Under the pieces are notes generated by a model. The model was not told the origin of the DNA, made no database searches, and saw nothing but the letters and a program-made list of their open reading frames with translations. From NCBI RefSeq assembly GCF_036884275.1, contig NZ_CP145607.1:855001-919000 (forward strand): a DNA stretch of 64,000 bases, read 5' to 3'. Both the position numbers and the translations under genes were made by a program. Source of the DNA: Sphingomonas kaistensis. GTDB lineage: Bacteria > Pseudomonadota > Alphaproteobacteria > Sphingomonadales > Sphingomonadaceae. Positions 8,728 to 19,098 of this stretch are shown piece after piece; within the stretch, counting starts at the first letter, position 1, and the number at the start of each line of letters is the position of its first letter.

Positions 8728-9623
8728 GGCCGCGTCTCGAAACCGGCCAGCACTTCGGCCAGCCAGCGACCGGCGACCAGCGCGCTAAGGTCGGTCGGGT
8801 CGAGCGGCGGGTCCCATTCGGTAAGATCGATCGCGCGCACCCTGGGCTCGGCGGCGAACCGGCGGACGAACTCGAAGAATTCGCCGTCGATCATACCGCC
8901 CGGACGCCCGCCCGGGGCGCCTGGAAACTGGCTGCGGTCGATGACGTCGATATCGCAATCGAGGAAGATCGCCTCGCATCCCGCCAGATGGGCCAGCGCG
9001 GCCGCGACCGTCTCGTCGCTGCCGTCGATCAGTGTGTCCTGCAACGTCACGATCAGATGGCCGCCATCCAGCGCGTCCTCGTGCATCGCACGCGAATTGG
9101 CGAAGGGCGCCAAACCGATCTGCACGATATTCGCGCCCGGCAGCCCGTCGCGGCGCAGCGCACGGACGGGGTTGCCGTTACTGAGCCCATCCTCGAGCCC
9201 GCGCATGTCGAAATGCGCGTCGAGGGTAATCAGGCCAACCTCGCTCAGCCCAAGTCCCAGCCCCTCGGCCATGCCGAGCACCCCCGGCCGCGTCACCGCA
9301 TTGTTACCACCGATCAGCAAAGTCAGCGCATGCCGCTCGACCGACGCCCGCACTGCCTCGCGAAGGGGCCCGGTCGCGCCTTCGATGTCGAGCCCGTCCA
9401 GCGCGACGTCGCCATGATCGGCGATAGCCGACGAAAGCTCGCTCCGGCGATCGAGATCATACAACCCGATCCGCCGCAAAACCTTCCGCAGCGCTGCCGG
9501 CGCGAGATCGCAGCGGCCGGGCGTCACCGATCCCGTGCCGAGCGGCGCGCCGACCAGTCCGACCGGCGCGTCGGCCTCGGCGGGGCGAAGGAGATCGGCG
9601 AGGTTGGGCCAGGCGCTGGTCAT
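8724..9623 (-). CDS. hutG: Arginase-family hydrolase, probable formimidoylglutamase
   Basis: 299-residue ureohydrolase-fold protein. Expected role: hydrolysis of N-formimidoyl-L-glutamate to glutamate and formamide, the last step of histidine breakdown. It has the metal motifs DAHFDMR and [15 protein letters not shown]. The usual GGDHS motif is GGNNAV, so the first metal-ligand His is replaced by Asn. The start at 9623 ([12 protein letters not shown]) is preferred over upstream codons that run into hutI. It is divergent from hutI with a 37-base gap, and this neighbourhood is the main reason for the hut assignment. Another ureohydrolase activity is possible. Confidence 0.75.
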   Translation of the reverse strand: MTSAWPNLADLLRPAEADAPVGLVGAPLGTGSVTPGRCDLAPAALRKVLRRIGLYDLDRRSELSSAIADHGDVALDGLDIEGATGPLREAVRASVERHALTLLIGGNNAVTRPGVLGMAEGLGLGLSEVGLITLDAHFDMRGLEDGLSNGNPVRALRRDGLPGANIVQIGLAPFANSRAMHEDALDGGHLIVTLQDTLIDGSDETVAAALAHLAGCEAIFLDCDIDVIDRSQFPGAPGGRPGGMIDGEFFEFVRRFAAEPRVRAIDLTEWDPPLDPTDLSALVAGRWLAEVLAGFETRP

Positions 9624-9660
9624 TGCCTTGTGCTCTAGCAGCAGCCTAAGGCCTTGTCCC

Positions 9661-10863
9661 ATGTGGGACCGCCTGCTGACCGACTGCCATGTCCTGACGA
9701 TGGTCCCCGCGCCGGGCAATCCGCTCGGCCTCATCACCAATGCGGCGATCGGCCTTCACGGCGGCCGGATCGTGCGCGTCGGCCGCCGCACCGAGCTGGC
9801 CGGGACCCGCGCAGCCGAAGTGGTGCCCTTGGGCGGAGCGTTCGTCACGCCGGGGCTGGTCGACTGCCACACGCATCTGGTGTTCGGCGGCACCCGCGCG
9901 GCCGAACATGCGCAGCGCCGCGCCGGGGCCAGCTATGAAGAGATTGCGCGGGCCGGGGGCGGGATCGCTTCAACCGTCCGCGCCACCGCCGCCGCCAGCG
10001 TCACCGAACTGCTCGACCAGAGCCGTACGCGCCTGCACGCGCTGATGCGCGGCGGGGTGACCACGGTGGAGATCAAATCGGGCTACGGGCTCGACCCCGC
10101 GTCCGAACTGCGGCTGCTCAACGTCATTCGCACGCTTGGCCGCTCGGAAGCGGTGCGGATCGTCCCGACCCTGCTCGCGCTTCACGCCTTGCCGGCGGGC
10201 GCCGACCGTGAGCTTTTCGTCGAGCGGATGATCACCGAGCTGGTCCCGACCGTCGCACGGCTCGGGCTGGCGACATCGGTCGATGCGTTCTGCGAAGGCA
10301 TCGCCTTCACGTCGCAAGAGACCGAGCGCCTGTTCGAAGCCGCCGCGGCCCACGGTCTTCCGGTCCGGCTTCATGCCGAGCAATTGTCCAATCAGAACGG
10401 CGCCGCGCTGGCCGCCCGCTATCATGCGCTGTCGGCCGATCATCTCGAGCATCTCGACGAAACGGGCGCGGCGGCGATGGCGGCGGCCGGGACGGTTGCG
10501 GTGCTGCTACCCGGTGCCTTCTACACGCTGCGCGAAACGGAAAAGCCGCCGATCGACCTTTTGCGCAAGCACGGGGTGGCAATGGCCGTCGCGTCCGACT
10601 GCAATCCCGGTACCTCGCCCAACCTGGTGCCGCAGCTCGCCATGAACATGGCCTGCAACCTGTTCGGCCTGACCCCGGAAGAAGCCATCGCCGGCATGAC
10701 CATTCACGCCGCCCGCGCGCTGGGGCTCCAGGGAGAGATCGGCTCACTCGAACCGGGCAAGGCGGCCGACCTTGCCGTGTGGCGGATCGCCGACCCGGCC
10801 GAGCTTGGCTATTGGCTCGGCCTCATGCCGGAACGACGCATCTACAAGGGACAGGACCAGTGA
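9661..10863 (+). CDS. hutI: Imidazolonepropionase
   Basis: 400-residue amidohydrolase that opens 4-imidazolone-5-propionate to formimidoylglutamate, the third step of histidine degradation. Hallmarks: the metal site [47 protein letters not shown] and [10 protein letters not shown]. Its length matches the family (about 400). The ATG at 9661 ([13 protein letters not shown]) fits homologues. Its stop overlaps the hutU GTG start (10860-10863), which indicates translational coupling. Confidence 0.96.
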   Translation: MWDRLLTDCHVLTMVPAPGNPLGLITNAAIGLHGGRIVRVGRRTELAGTRAAEVVPLGGAFVTPGLVDCHTHLVFGGTRAAEHAQRRAGASYEEIARAGGGIASTVRATAAASVTELLDQSRTRLHALMRGGVTTVEIKSGYGLDPASELRLLNVIRTLGRSEAVRIVPTLLALHALPAGADRELFVERMITELVPTVARLGLATSVDAFCEGIAFTSQETERLFEAAAAHGLPVRLHAEQLSNQNGAALAARYHALSADHLEHLDETGAAAMAAAGTVAVLLPGAFYTLRETEKPPIDLLRKHGVAMAVASDCNPGTSPNLVPQLAMNMACNLFGLTPEEAIAGMTIHAARALGLQGEIGSLEPGKAADLAVWRIADPAELGYWLGLMPERRIYKGQDQ

Positions 10864-12518
10864 ATGACCGCCGCGACAATCAGCGCATCATCCGGGCCCG
10901 CCGCGGCCCCGAGCTGATCGCCAAAAGCTGGCAGACCGAAGCGGCGGTGCGCATGCTGCAGAACAATCTCGACGCCGAGGTTGCCGAGGACCCGCAGAGC
11001 CTGGTCGTCTACGGCGGGATCGGCCGCGCCGCGCGCGACTGGTCGAGTTTCGACCGCATCGTCGAGACGCTGGAAAGGCTCGAAGGCGACGAGACCCTGC
11101 TGGTCCAGTCGGGCAAGCCGGTCGGCGTCTTCCGCACCCACGCCGACGCCCCGCGCGTGCTGCTGGCGAACAGCAACCTCGTGCCCAAATGGGCGACCTG
11201 GGAGCATTTTCACAAGCTCGATCGCGCCGGCCTCATGATGTACGGCCAGATGACCGCCGGCAGCTGGATCTACATCGGCACGCAGGGCATCGTTCAGGGC
11301 ACCTACGAGACCTTTGCCGAAATGGGCCGCCAGCATTTCGGCGGCGATCTCTCAGGCAAGTGGATCCTCACCGCTGGCCTCGGCGGCATGGGCGGGGCAC
11401 AGCCGCTGGCGGCGGTGATGGCCGGCGCGCATTGCATCGCGATCGAATGCCAGGAAAGCCGGATCGAGAAACGCCTCGAAACTCGCTACCTCGACCGCCG
11501 CGCCGCGACCATCGACGAGGCGCTGGAGATCATCGCTAAGGCGACCGAGCCGACCAGCGTCGGCCTGCTCGGCAATGCGGCCGAGATCGTTCCCGAAATG
11601 CTCGCCCGCGGCATCCGCCCCGACGCCATCACCGACCAGACCAGCGCGCACGATCCGGTCAACGGCTACCTGCCGATGGGCTGGACCGTCGCCGAGTGGA
11701 TCGAGCGCCGCGAGCGTGACCCCGAAGGCACTGCCGCCGCCGCGCGCATCTCGATGGCCCGCCACGTCGAAGCGCTGCTCAGCTTCAAGGCCGAGGGCAT
11801 CCCGGTCTTCGACTATGGCAACAACATCCGCCAGGAAGCGCTCGACACCGGGGTCGAGCATGCGTTCGACTTCCCCGGCTTCGTCCCCGCCTACATCCGC
11901 CCGCTGTTCTGCCGCGGGATAGGGCCGTTCCGCTGGGTCGCGCTGAGCGGCGATCCCGAGGATATCTACAAGACCGACGCCAAGGTGAAGGAGATGATCC
12001 TCGACGATCCGCACCTCCACCGCTGGCTCGACATGGCGCGAGAGAGGATCGCCTTTCAGGGGCTGCCCGCACGCATCTGCTGGGTCGGCCTCGGCCAGCG
12101 CCACCGCCTCGGCCTGGCATTCAACGAAATGGTGCGCAGCGGCGAACTGAAAGCCCCGATCGTCATCGGCCGCGACCATCTCGACAGCGGCTCGGTCGCC
12201 AGCCCCAACCGAGAAACAGAAGTAATGAAGGACGGCTCGGACGCGGTCAGCGACTGGCCCTTGCTTAACGCCCTCCTCAACACCGCCAGCGGCGCGACCT
12301 GGGTCTCGCTGCACCACGGCGGCGGGGTCGGCATGGGCTACAGCCAGCATGCCGGCATGGTGATCGTCGCCGACGGCACCGACGAAGCCGCCCGACGGCT
12401 CGAGCGCGTGTTGTGGAACGACCCCGCCACCGGCGTCATGCGCCACGCCGACGCGGGCTATCAGGAAGCGGTCGCTTGCGCGCGCGAACAGGGGCTCGAC
12501 CTGCCGAGCCTCGGCTGA
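10860..12518 (+). CDS. hutU: Urocanate hydratase (urocanase)
   Basis: 552-residue urocanase, which adds water to urocanate using tightly bound NAD+ as electrophile. Recognisable segments: [42 protein letters not shown] (NAD-binding glycines) and DYGNNIRQ. The GTG at 10860 overlaps the hutI stop and gives the family's normal N-terminus ([15 protein letters not shown]). The ATG four bases later is out of frame. It is part of the hutI-hutU unit. The 39-base gap to the next gene allows read-through. Confidence 0.96.
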   Translation: MNDRRDNQRIIRARRGPELIAKSWQTEAAVRMLQNNLDAEVAEDPQSLVVYGGIGRAARDWSSFDRIVETLERLEGDETLLVQSGKPVGVFRTHADAPRVLLANSNLVPKWATWEHFHKLDRAGLMMYGQMTAGSWIYIGTQGIVQGTYETFAEMGRQHFGGDLSGKWILTAGLGGMGGAQPLAAVMAGAHCIAIECQESRIEKRLETRYLDRRAATIDEALEIIAKATEPTSVGLLGNAAEIVPEMLARGIRPDAITDQTSAHDPVNGYLPMGWTVAEWIERRERDPEGTAAAARISMARHVEALLSFKAEGIPVFDYGNNIRQEALDTGVEHAFDFPGFVPAYIRPLFCRGIGPFRWVALSGDPEDIYKTDAKVKEMILDDPHLHRWLDMARERIAFQGLPARICWVGLGQRHRLGLAFNEMVRSGELKAPIVIGRDHLDSGSVASPNRETEVMKDGSDAVSDWPLLNALLNTASGATWVSLHHGGGVGMGYSQHAGMVIVADGTDEAARRLERVLWNDPATGVMRHADAGYQEAVACAREQGLDLPSLG

Positions 12519-12557
12519 GCGACCGCCGCGACGATCGTCATCACGGCTTCGGAACGA

Positions 12558-13439
12558 ATGCCGCACCCTCTCGCTTATCCGGCGATGTTTGCGTTTCCCA
12601 ATCCTCCAACCGCCGTGGGAAGCAGCAGCCTTCGGGTGCAACTCACCTACTGGTGGCGCCACCGCCGCCTGGCGCAATTGCGACAACCCATGCTGTTCAC
12701 CGAATGGGTGCAGCACCGCAAGCTCCACGACCGCGATCCGCGACTGCCGCTGCTGGCTGACAAGGTGCGAGCCAAGGACTTCGTTACCGAACGGCTCGGC
12801 GAGGAGTGGGTCACCCCGACCCTGTGGAGCGGCCGCGAACTGCCGGCGGCGCCCGCCTGGCCCTTCCCGTACGTCGTGAAATCGCGCCACGGCTGCGGGC
12901 ACGTCTGCATCGTTCGCTCGGCCGAGGACCATGACGAGGCGATCCGCCAGTCGCGGCAATGGATGCGGCAAAGCTATGGCGCGTGGCTCGACGAATGGCT
13001 CTACGGCCAGATCGAACGCGGGCTGCTGGTCGAGCCCTTCGTCGGCGATGGCGAGACCCTGCCGATCGATTACAAGCTGTTCGTATTCGGCGGCGAGGCA
13101 CGCTTCATCCAGGTGCATCTGGGGCGGGGAGAGCAACATCGCTGGATCGTCTTCGACCGCGACTGGCGGCGCGTCTCGCCAGCGACCGACGATGCCGACC
13201 CCGAGCGGCCGGGGTCGCTGACGGAGATGCTGCGCGCGGCCGAGGCGCTGGCGGCAGGCTTTTGCTTCGTGCGCGCGGACTTCTATGAGGTAGGCGGCCG
13301 CCCCCGCTTCGGCGAACTGACTTTCTATCCGGGCAGCGGCCTCGAACGCGTCGAGCCGCCCCGCCTCGATCTGCTGATGGGATTGCTGTGGACGTCGGCG
13401 GTGCCGGGCTGGCTCAGTACCGCCGTGACGCTGGCGTGA
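12558..13439 (+). CDS. TupA-like ATP-grasp domain protein
   Basis: 293-residue protein resembling the TupA-like ATP-grasp family found in polysaccharide and teichuronopeptide synthesis clusters. Supporting segments: DKVRAKDFVTERLGEEWVTP, PYVVKSRHGCGH (nucleotide-binding Lys), the central LLVEPFVGDGETLPIDYKLF, and the metal-binding end VRADFYEVGGRPRFGELTFY. It probably joins an amino acid or similar group to a sugar or surface polymer. It lies between hutU and hutH on the same strand without an obvious link to histidine use. A later start (ATG 12585) is possible. Confidence 0.75.
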   Translation: MPHPLAYPAMFAFPNPPTAVGSSSLRVQLTYWWRHRRLAQLRQPMLFTEWVQHRKLHDRDPRLPLLADKVRAKDFVTERLGEEWVTPTLWSGRELPAAPAWPFPYVVKSRHGCGHVCIVRSAEDHDEAIRQSRQWMRQSYGAWLDEWLYGQIERGLLVEPFVGDGETLPIDYKLFVFGGEARFIQVHLGRGEQHRWIVFDRDWRRVSPATDDADPERPGSLTEMLRAAEALAAGFCFVRADFYEVGGRPRFGELTFYPGSGLERVEPPRLDLLMGLLWTSAVPGWLSTAVTLA

Positions 13440-13443
13440 CCGG

Positions 13444-14160
13444 TCAGCGTCGAAAGGCGACTTTCAGGCTCCAGAGCAACAGGACCGCGCTCATCACGCT
13501 GATGAGGGCGCCCCAGAACCAGTATGGGGCGAACAGGGCCGCTTCGATCGCTCCGGTGTCCGACAGACCGCTTTCTCCCCCCACATCCGCTTGGGACGTG
13601 AAGAGATAATCGAGCTGCTGCCAAGTGCTGATGATCGCCTGCACGCCAAGAAGCTGGATGACGAAGCGCTGCAGCGGAGGCGAGCCTCGGTAGGCAATCC
13701 AGAGGATAAGCAACCCGATTGCCGGCAGGACGAGCCAGCCGACCAAGGTGCGCACCCAGATTGCGGTCGATGCCAAAAGCAGGATGCCCAGCAAGCTGAG
13801 CGCGCCCTGCGTTGCTTCACGGCTTTTCGAGCAAATGATGAGAAGAGCCCCGGCGACGGGAGGACCGAATAGCCCGCCCGCAGGAACGAACGCATCCGTC
13901 AGCCTGAAAGCGTCCGCAGACCGAGATGTGTAGGCCAGTCCCGAACCGTCAGGAAAGATGAGCAGTTTGTTGAACGAGTTGCCCGTGAGCAGCGCCGCTA
14001 CGCCGTGCCCAAACTCATGGAACCAGGTGGCTAGGATCGTGAAGGGGTAGAGTAGGAAAGATCCGATCCTGGTCTGCCAGAGTAGGACTGATACGATCGC
14101 GATAAGAGCCAGCGTCGCCGCCCGCATTTTCGCATCTTTTTTGAAGTCCGTTCTGATCAT
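13444..14160 (-). CDS. M50-type (site-2-protease-like) membrane metallopeptidase
   Basis: 238-residue integral membrane protein with a zinc motif HEFGH at residues 48-52 inside the second hydrophobic segment (TILATWFHEFGHGVAALLTG). This is the pattern of the M50B-like group. Further hydrophobic segments lie at about 105-150 and 210-233. A PDZ domain is absent. The substrate is unknown. It is inserted against the direction of the hut genes. The stop is five bases from the stop of the convergent ATP-grasp gene. A second in-frame ATG lies at 14127. Confidence 0.75.
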   Translation of the reverse strand: MIRTDFKKDAKMRAATLALIAIVSVLLWQTRIGSFLLYPFTILATWFHEFGHGVAALLTGNSFNKLLIFPDGSGLAYTSRSADAFRLTDAFVPAGGLFGPPVAGALLIICSKSREATQGALSLLGILLLASTAIWVRTLVGWLVLPAIGLLILWIAYRGSPPLQRFVIQLLGVQAIISTWQQLDYLFTSQADVGGESGLSDTGAIEAALFAPYWFWGALISVMSAVLLLWSLKVAFRR

Positions 14161-14317
14161 CGCTCACTCAACTTGCAAAGCAGCACGCCTTTGGCGGCCC
14201 GACGACCTACGAAGCGCTACTCGATCAGCCTAAGTGCAAGGTTATCGTTGCGCGATCAATCGCACCTGTTCGACATCGCCTCTCCCGTTCGCCGTGCATC
14301 CGTTCTAAGCGCCCGTC

Positions 14318-15832
14318 ATGCTCACGCTCGATCCCATCGCCATCGATTGTTCGACCCTCCGCACACTCTGGCGCGGGGCGCCGGCGCATCTGTCGGACGA
14401 TGCCCTTGCCGCCATCGACGCCTCCGCTGCTGCCGTGGCGCGGATCGTGGCGGGGGGCGAAACCGTCTACGGCATCAATACCGGCTTCGGCCTGCTCGCG
14501 CAGGAGCGGATTCCGCAGGAGCGGCTAGCCGAGCTGCAGCGCAACCTCATTCTCTCGCATAGCTGCGGGCTAGGCGAGGCAACCCCGCGGCACGTCACGC
14601 GGCTGATGATTGTCTTGAAGCTGCTCGGCCTCGGGCGTGGGCATTCGGGAGTGCGGCGGGTGGTGGTCGAGGCGCTGCAGGCGCTGCTCGACGCCGACGC
14701 GATGCCGGTCATCCCCTCGCAAGGCAGCGTCGGCGCATCGGGCGATCTCGCTCCGCTGGCGCACATGACGGCGGCGCTGATGGGGCAGGGGTGGATCGAC
14801 CTGGCCGGTGAGCGACTGCCGGCGTCCGAAGCGCTGGAGCGGATGGGGCGCGCGCCGCTGGAGCTTGGCCCCAAGGAAGGCCTCGCGCTGATCAATGGGA
14901 CGCAGTTCAGCACCGCGGTGGCGCTCGATGCCCTGTTCGCGGCCGAGCGGGTATTCGGCGCTGCCCTCCACGCCGGCGCGCTGGCGGTCGATGCGCTGAA
15001 GGGTAGCGTCAAGCCGTTCGACCCGCGCATCTCGGCGATGCGCGGACAGCCGGGGCAGATCCGAGTGGCGGGCGAGCTCAGCCGCCTGCTCGACGGGTCG
15101 GCGATCGTCTCCTCGCACCATCGCTGCGGCCGGGTGCAGGACCCCTACAGCTTCCGCTGCCAACCGCAGGTGATGGGCGCCGCGCTGGACCTCCTCGAAA
15201 ATGCCGCGCGGACGCTCGTCATCGAGGCCGCGGCGGTCACCGACAATCCGATCCTGTTTGCTGGAGACGAGGGCGACGAAGCCATCTCGGGCGGCAATTT
15301 CCATGCTCAGCCGGTGGCCTTCGCCGCCGACATCATCACTATGGCGCTGTGCGAGGTCGCCAGCCTGTCGGAACGCCGTATCTCGGTGCTGGTCGATCCA
15401 AAGATGAGCGGGCTGCCGGCGTTCCTGACCGACGACGGCGGGGTCAACAGCGGACTGATGATCCCGCAGGTCACTGCCGCCGCGTTGGTCGCCGAGAACC
15501 GCAGCCTCGCTTTCCCCGCCTCGGTCGATTCCATCCCGACCTCGGCCGGGCAGGAGGATCATGTCTCGATGGCCCCGATCGCCGGGCGCAAGGCCACGAC
15601 AGTGGCGCGCAATGCCGCAGGGGTGATCGCGGTGGAATTGATCACCGCGAGCCAGGGCGTCGACTATCACGCCCCGCTCGCCACCTCGGCCGCGCTCGGC
15701 GATCTTCACGGCAAGGTCCGCGCGATCAGCCCGCGGCTGGAGGCCGACCGTTATTGGGCGGACGAAATGGCGGCGCTGCAGGCGGCGGTGCTGGCGGGCG
15801 AGATGAGCGGCGGCTTTCTTCTTGGCCAATGA
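14318..15832 (+). CDS. hutH: Histidine ammonia-lyase
   Basis: 504-residue enzyme that deaminates L-histidine to urocanate, the first step of histidine degradation. The MIO-forming tripeptide Ala140-Ser141-Gly142 lies in [15 protein letters not shown]. Other family segments are [26 protein letters not shown] [12 protein letters not shown] and the tail [10 protein letters not shown]. The 157-base region upstream (14161-14317) separates it from the divergent M50 gene, so it probably has its own promoter. It is 19 bases upstream of the carboxypeptidase gene and may be co-transcribed with it. Confidence 0.97.
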   Translation: MLTLDPIAIDCSTLRTLWRGAPAHLSDDALAAIDASAAAVARIVAGGETVYGINTGFGLLAQERIPQERLAELQRNLILSHSCGLGEATPRHVTRLMIVLKLLGLGRGHSGVRRVVVEALQALLDADAMPVIPSQGSVGASGDLAPLAHMTAALMGQGWIDLAGERLPASEALERMGRAPLELGPKEGLALINGTQFSTAVALDALFAAERVFGAALHAGALAVDALKGSVKPFDPRISAMRGQPGQIRVAGELSRLLDGSAIVSSHHRCGRVQDPYSFRCQPQVMGAALDLLENAARTLVIEAAAVTDNPILFAGDEGDEAISGGNFHAQPVAFAADIITMALCEVASLSERRISVLVDPKMSGLPAFLTDDGGVNSGLMIPQVTAAALVAENRSLAFPASVDSIPTSAGQEDHVSMAPIAGRKATTVARNAAGVIAVELITASQGVDYHAPLATSAALGDLHGKVRAISPRLEADRYWADEMAALQAAVLAGEMSGGFLLGQ

Positions 15833-15851
15833 GCCACTAAGGCCCGCGCCT

Positions 15852-16979
15852 ATGTCCATCACCGTCAGCAGCGCCTTCGACAGCGGCAACATCAGCCTGG
15901 TCAAGGCAGAAGGAAACGTCCTCGATCTCGAGATCAAGCAGGACGCCCATTCCGATTTCTACCAGTGGTTTCACTTCCGCCTGTCGGGCGTGCGCGACCA
16001 GGCGCTGAGCCTGCGGATCACCAATTGCGGCAGCTCGGCCTATCCGATGGGCTGGCCCGGTTACCAGGCGCGCGTGTCGACCGATCGCGAAACCTGGGTG
16101 CAGGCCGAAACCAGCTATGCCGATGGCGTGCTGACGGTCGATGTCGAGGTCGACAGCGACATTCTGTGGGTCGCTTATTTCGCGCCTTATTCGATGGAGC
16201 GGCACCACGATCTCGTCGCCGCCATCGCCGAACTCGACGGGGTCAAGCACCGCACCCTGGGTGTCAGCCTCGACGGGCAGCCGATCGACTGCCTGACCAT
16301 CGGCGAAGGGCCGCTCACCGTCTGGCTCTACGCCCGCCAGCATCCGGGCGAGAGCATGGCCGAATGGTGGATGGAAGGCGCGCTCGAAAAGCTGGTCGAT
16401 TATGACGATCCGGTCGGCCGCGCTCTATTGAAGCGCTGCACCTTCCACTGCGTCCCCAACATGAACCCCGACGGATCGGCGCGCGGCCACCTGCGCACCA
16501 ATGCGGCGGGCGTGAACCTCAACCGCGAATGGCACGCCCCGTCGGCCGAGCGCAGCCCCGAAGTCCTCTGCGTCCGCAACGCGATGGACCAGGACAAGCC
16601 GGTGTTCGCGATGGACATTCACGGCGACGAAGCGATCGCCGCCAACTTCCTCGCGGGCTTCGAGGGCATTCCCAGCCTGACCGAGCGGCAGAGCGAACTC
16701 TACAATCTGTTCGCCAACACGCTGGAGCGAATCTGCCCCGACTTCCAGACCCAGCAGGGCTATGAGCTGTCGCGGCCGGGCGAGGCCAATCTGTCGATGA
16801 GCACCACCCAGCTTGCCGAACGCTATGGCTGCGTGTCGATGACGCTCGAAATGCCGTTCAAGGATCACGAGCCGCTGGCCGATCCGCTGCACGGCTGGAG
16901 CCCCGAGCGGTCCAAGAAGCTGGCGCATAGCTGCCTCGACGCGCTGCACCAGATCCTGCCCGAGCTGGAGACGAAGTAA
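15852..16979 (+). CDS. M14-family zinc carboxypeptidase (cytosolic carboxypeptidase-like)
   Basis: 375-residue protein with an N-terminal beta-rich domain ([24 protein letters not shown]) and a C-terminal M14 peptidase domain. This is the architecture of AGBL/CCP-type carboxypeptidases. Zinc ligands and catalytic residues are visible: [12 protein letters not shown] (His and Glu), [30 protein letters not shown] (third ligand) and MTLEMPFKD (catalytic Glu). No signal peptide, so it is cytoplasmic. The bacterial substrate is not established. It lies 3 bases upstream of gpmA and 19 bases downstream of hutH. Confidence 0.85.
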   Translation: MSITVSSAFDSGNISLVKAEGNVLDLEIKQDAHSDFYQWFHFRLSGVRDQALSLRITNCGSSAYPMGWPGYQARVSTDRETWVQAETSYADGVLTVDVEVDSDILWVAYFAPYSMERHHDLVAAIAELDGVKHRTLGVSLDGQPIDCLTIGEGPLTVWLYARQHPGESMAEWWMEGALEKLVDYDDPVGRALLKRCTFHCVPNMNPDGSARGHLRTNAAGVNLNREWHAPSAERSPEVLCVRNAMDQDKPVFAMDIHGDEAIAANFLAGFEGIPSLTERQSELYNLFANTLERICPDFQTQQGYELSRPGEANLSMSTTQLAERYGCVSMTLEMPFKDHEPLADPLHGWSPERSKKLAHSCLDALHQILPELETK

Positions 16980-16982
16980 GCC

Positions 16983-17672
16983 ATGCCGACCCTCGTCCTT
17001 CTTCGCCATGGCCAGAGCCAGTGGAACCTCGAAAACCGTTTCACCGGCTGGTGGGACGTCGACGTGACCGAGCAGGGCGAGGCCGAAGCCCGCGCCGCGG
17101 GCGCGCTGATGCGCGACAAGAGCGTCGATCTCGACCGGGTGTTCACCAGCGTCCAGAAGCGCGCCATCCGCACCGCCAATCTGGCGCTCGACGCGATGGA
17201 CCGCATCTGGCTGCCGATGACCAAGGACTGGCGGCTGAACGAGCGGCATTATGGCGGGCTGACCGGCCTCAACAAGGCCGAGACGATCGCCAAGGTCGGC
17301 GAGGAGCAGGTCAAGATCTGGCGCCGCAGCTTCGACGTCCCGCCGCCGCCGCTGGAGGCCGACAGCCCGTACGCGTCGCTTCAGCAGGATCGCCGCTATG
17401 CCGGGATCGACGTGCCGGCGACCGAAAGCCTCAAGGACACCATCGCCCGCGTGCTGCCTTATTGGGAAGCCGAGATCGCGCCCTGCCTGAAGCGCGGCGA
17501 GCGGGTGCTGATCGCGGCGCACGGCAACAGCCTGCGCGCGCTGGAAAAGCATCTGTCGGGCATCTCGGACGCGGACATCACCGGGCTCGAGATCCCGACC
17601 GGCCAGCCGATCGTCTACGAACTGGACGACCAGCTCCAGCGGCAGGACCGCTATTACCTCAGCGAGCGCTGA
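16983..17672 (+). CDS. gpmA: 2,3-bisphosphoglycerate-dependent phosphoglycerate mutase
   Basis: 229-residue histidine phosphatase-fold glycolytic enzyme interconverting 3- and 2-phosphoglycerate. The phospho-acceptor motif [10 protein letters not shown] is at residues 6-15, [16 protein letters not shown] follows, [14 protein letters not shown] binds substrate, and the second catalytic His is in [10 protein letters not shown]. Length is typical of GpmA. It follows the carboxypeptidase gene after 3 bases and is convergent with the anti-sigma gene. Confidence 0.95.
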   Translation: MPTLVLLRHGQSQWNLENRFTGWWDVDVTEQGEAEARAAGALMRDKSVDLDRVFTSVQKRAIRTANLALDAMDRIWLPMTKDWRLNERHYGGLTGLNKAETIAKVGEEQVKIWRRSFDVPPPPLEADSPYASLQQDRRYAGIDVPATESLKDTIARVLPYWEAEIAPCLKRGERVLIAAHGNSLRALEKHLSGISDADITGLEIPTGQPIVYELDDQLQRQDRYYLSER

Positions 17673-17683
17673 GGCGAGGTGAT

Positions 17684-17700
17684 CGGTCCACTACGGACCG
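17684..17700. repeat. Hairpin-forming inverted repeat after gpmA
   Basis: A 6-bp stem, cggtcc (17684-17689) and ggaccg (17695-17700), lies 11 bases after the gpmA stop. There is no T run, so it is only a weak terminator candidate between two convergent genes. Confidence 0.35.
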
Positions 17701-17735
17701 GTCCCGGGAACGTGACTCAAAGCGAAAGCACCGCC

Positions 17736-18437
17736 TCAAACGGTGTTGAGGCCACCCGCTGCAAGCACCGCCCCGGTCGGCTGACCGGTCGGCGATCCGC
17801 CGGTCGGCTCGTCGGACACGGCAACGACGCCGCCGTTCGCGAAGCGGCTGGCGACCGCGGCGGGAAGAACCCGGCGCTGGACGCCTTCGCTGGCCACGAG
17901 ACCGAGCGAGATGGGCTGGCCGCCCTCGGGGATCAGCCACAATTGCCGGGCACGGCCGGAGGGTGCCTCGACCCGGGCAGGGGTGATCACGAGCTCGCGT
18001 CCCTCGGCGCGGAACGCGACGGTCAAGGCTTCGGGCGCGTCCTCGCCGACCAGCGAAGCGACCAGCAGCGGCGCAGGGCTGGTGGCCTGCGGCAGCGGCG
18101 CGGGCACGGGCGCGTCGGGACGAAGTTGCAGGCCGAGCAGCACGGCGGCAGCCACCGCCGCGACGGCCGTCGCGGCCCGCCAGCGGGCGATCTGCTTCTT
18201 CAGGACCACGACCGCAGCACCGGGCTCGTCTAGCCGGCGAAGAATGCGCGGCCACAAGTCGGGCGACGGCGCTTCCTCGGCAAATTCCTCGAACAAGGGC
18301 GCCAGCCGCTCCTCCCACCAGGCCACCTCGGACGCAAAAGCGGGATCCTCGGCGGCGCGGCGGCGCGCGTCCATCAGCTCCTCGCCTTCCAGCAGGCGAA
18401 GCACATATTCGGCGGCGAGGGGGATCTCCTCGCTCAT
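17736..18437 (-). CDS. Anti-sigma factor, RskA-type
   Basis: 233-residue membrane anti-sigma factor. The N-terminal cytoplasmic part (AAEYVLRLLEGEE, then a Trp-rich WWEERLAPLFEEF) is the sigma-binding domain. One membrane segment lies at about 90-105 (AVAAVAAAVLLGLQL). The periplasmic RskA domain contains RARQLWLIPEGGQPISLGL. It should hold the upstream ECF sigma factor inactive until proteolysis. Start and sigma stop overlap (18434-18437), so the pair is translated together. The C-terminal tail is rich in Gly/Pro/Thr. Confidence 0.9.
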   Translation of the reverse strand: MSEEIPLAAEYVLRLLEGEELMDARRRAAEDPAFASEVAWWEERLAPLFEEFAEEAPSPDLWPRILRRLDEPGAAVVVLKKQIARWRAATAVAAVAAAVLLGLQLRPDAPVPAPLPQATSPAPLLVASLVGEDAPEALTVAFRAEGRELVITPARVEAPSGRARQLWLIPEGGQPISLGLVASEGVQRRVLPAAVASRFANGGVVAVSDEPTGGSPTGQPTGAVLAAGGLNTV

Positions 18438-19015
18438 CCTTCAAGACACACTTTGAGACGCTGGAGACCCCGGCGGATCCAGCTTTTCAGCGTACCCAGC
18501 GGGACCGCGGCGCGGGCCGCCAGTTCCGAATAGGTCAGCCCGTCGAAGAAGGCCGAACGGATCATGTCCTGCGTCCGGCGCTCCAGCGTCGACAGGCAAA
18601 ACAGGATGCGTTCGCCATCTTCCCGGTCGGACGCGGCGGCGAACGCGTCGGGGGCGTCGTCGGCAATCTCGAGCGCCTCGCCATAAGGCGCGTCGGCCCC
18701 ATGCGCGCGGCGCGAGCGCAGCCGGTCGATCGCCTTGTTGCGGGCGATGGTCGACAGCCAGGTCAGCGGGCTCGACCGACCGGGATCGAAGGTCCCCGCC
18801 CGGTTCCAGATGCTGATGAAAACTTCCTGCAACACTTCTTCCGCCTCGTGCCTGTCGTGCAAGATACGAAGGCAGATGCCCATCAGCTTCGCCGAGGTGC
18901 GCTCATACAGCAGATTCAGCGCCGCACGGCTGCCCCCGCCGACCTCGCCGAGCGCGGCGATCAAGTCGGCATGGACGACACGGGGCTGCGGTTGGGGTCC
19001 GGGGCTCACGGGCAC
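18434..19015 (-). CDS. ECF-family RNA polymerase sigma factor (SigK-like)
   Basis: 193-residue ECF sigma factor. Region 2 contains AEEVLQEVFISIWNRAGTFDP and LTWLSTIARNKAIDRLR (-10 recognition). Region 4 contains LTYSELAARAAVPLGTLKSWIRRGLQRL (-35 binding helix-turn-helix). It is the partner of the RskA-type anti-sigma factor encoded directly downstream. The start is a GTG at 19015; a later GTG is possible. The divergent gap to the next gene is 83 bases, and I could not pick out an autoregulated promoter there. Confidence 0.92.
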   Translation of the reverse strand: MPVSPGPQPQPRVVHADLIAALGEVGGGSRAALNLLYERTSAKLMGICLRILHDRHEAEEVLQEVFISIWNRAGTFDPGRSSPLTWLSTIARNKAIDRLRSRRAHGADAPYGEALEIADDAPDAFAAASDREDGERILFCLSTLERRTQDMIRSAFFDGLTYSELAARAAVPLGTLKSWIRRGLQRLKVCLEG

Positions 19016-19098
19016 AGGTCTGCCACGGCAAATCGCGGATGCAAAGCCACCCTATTTTCAGGCTGTCCTACAACAAACCGATATGGTTCAATCCGGCC

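Noticed and set aside
12056..12334. Short antisense frame inside hutU
   Set aside because: No ribosome binding site and Arg/Pro-rich shadow composition.
11352..13139. 595-codon frame antisense to hutU and the ATP-grasp gene
   Set aside because: Covers two well-defined genes and has typical shadow composition.
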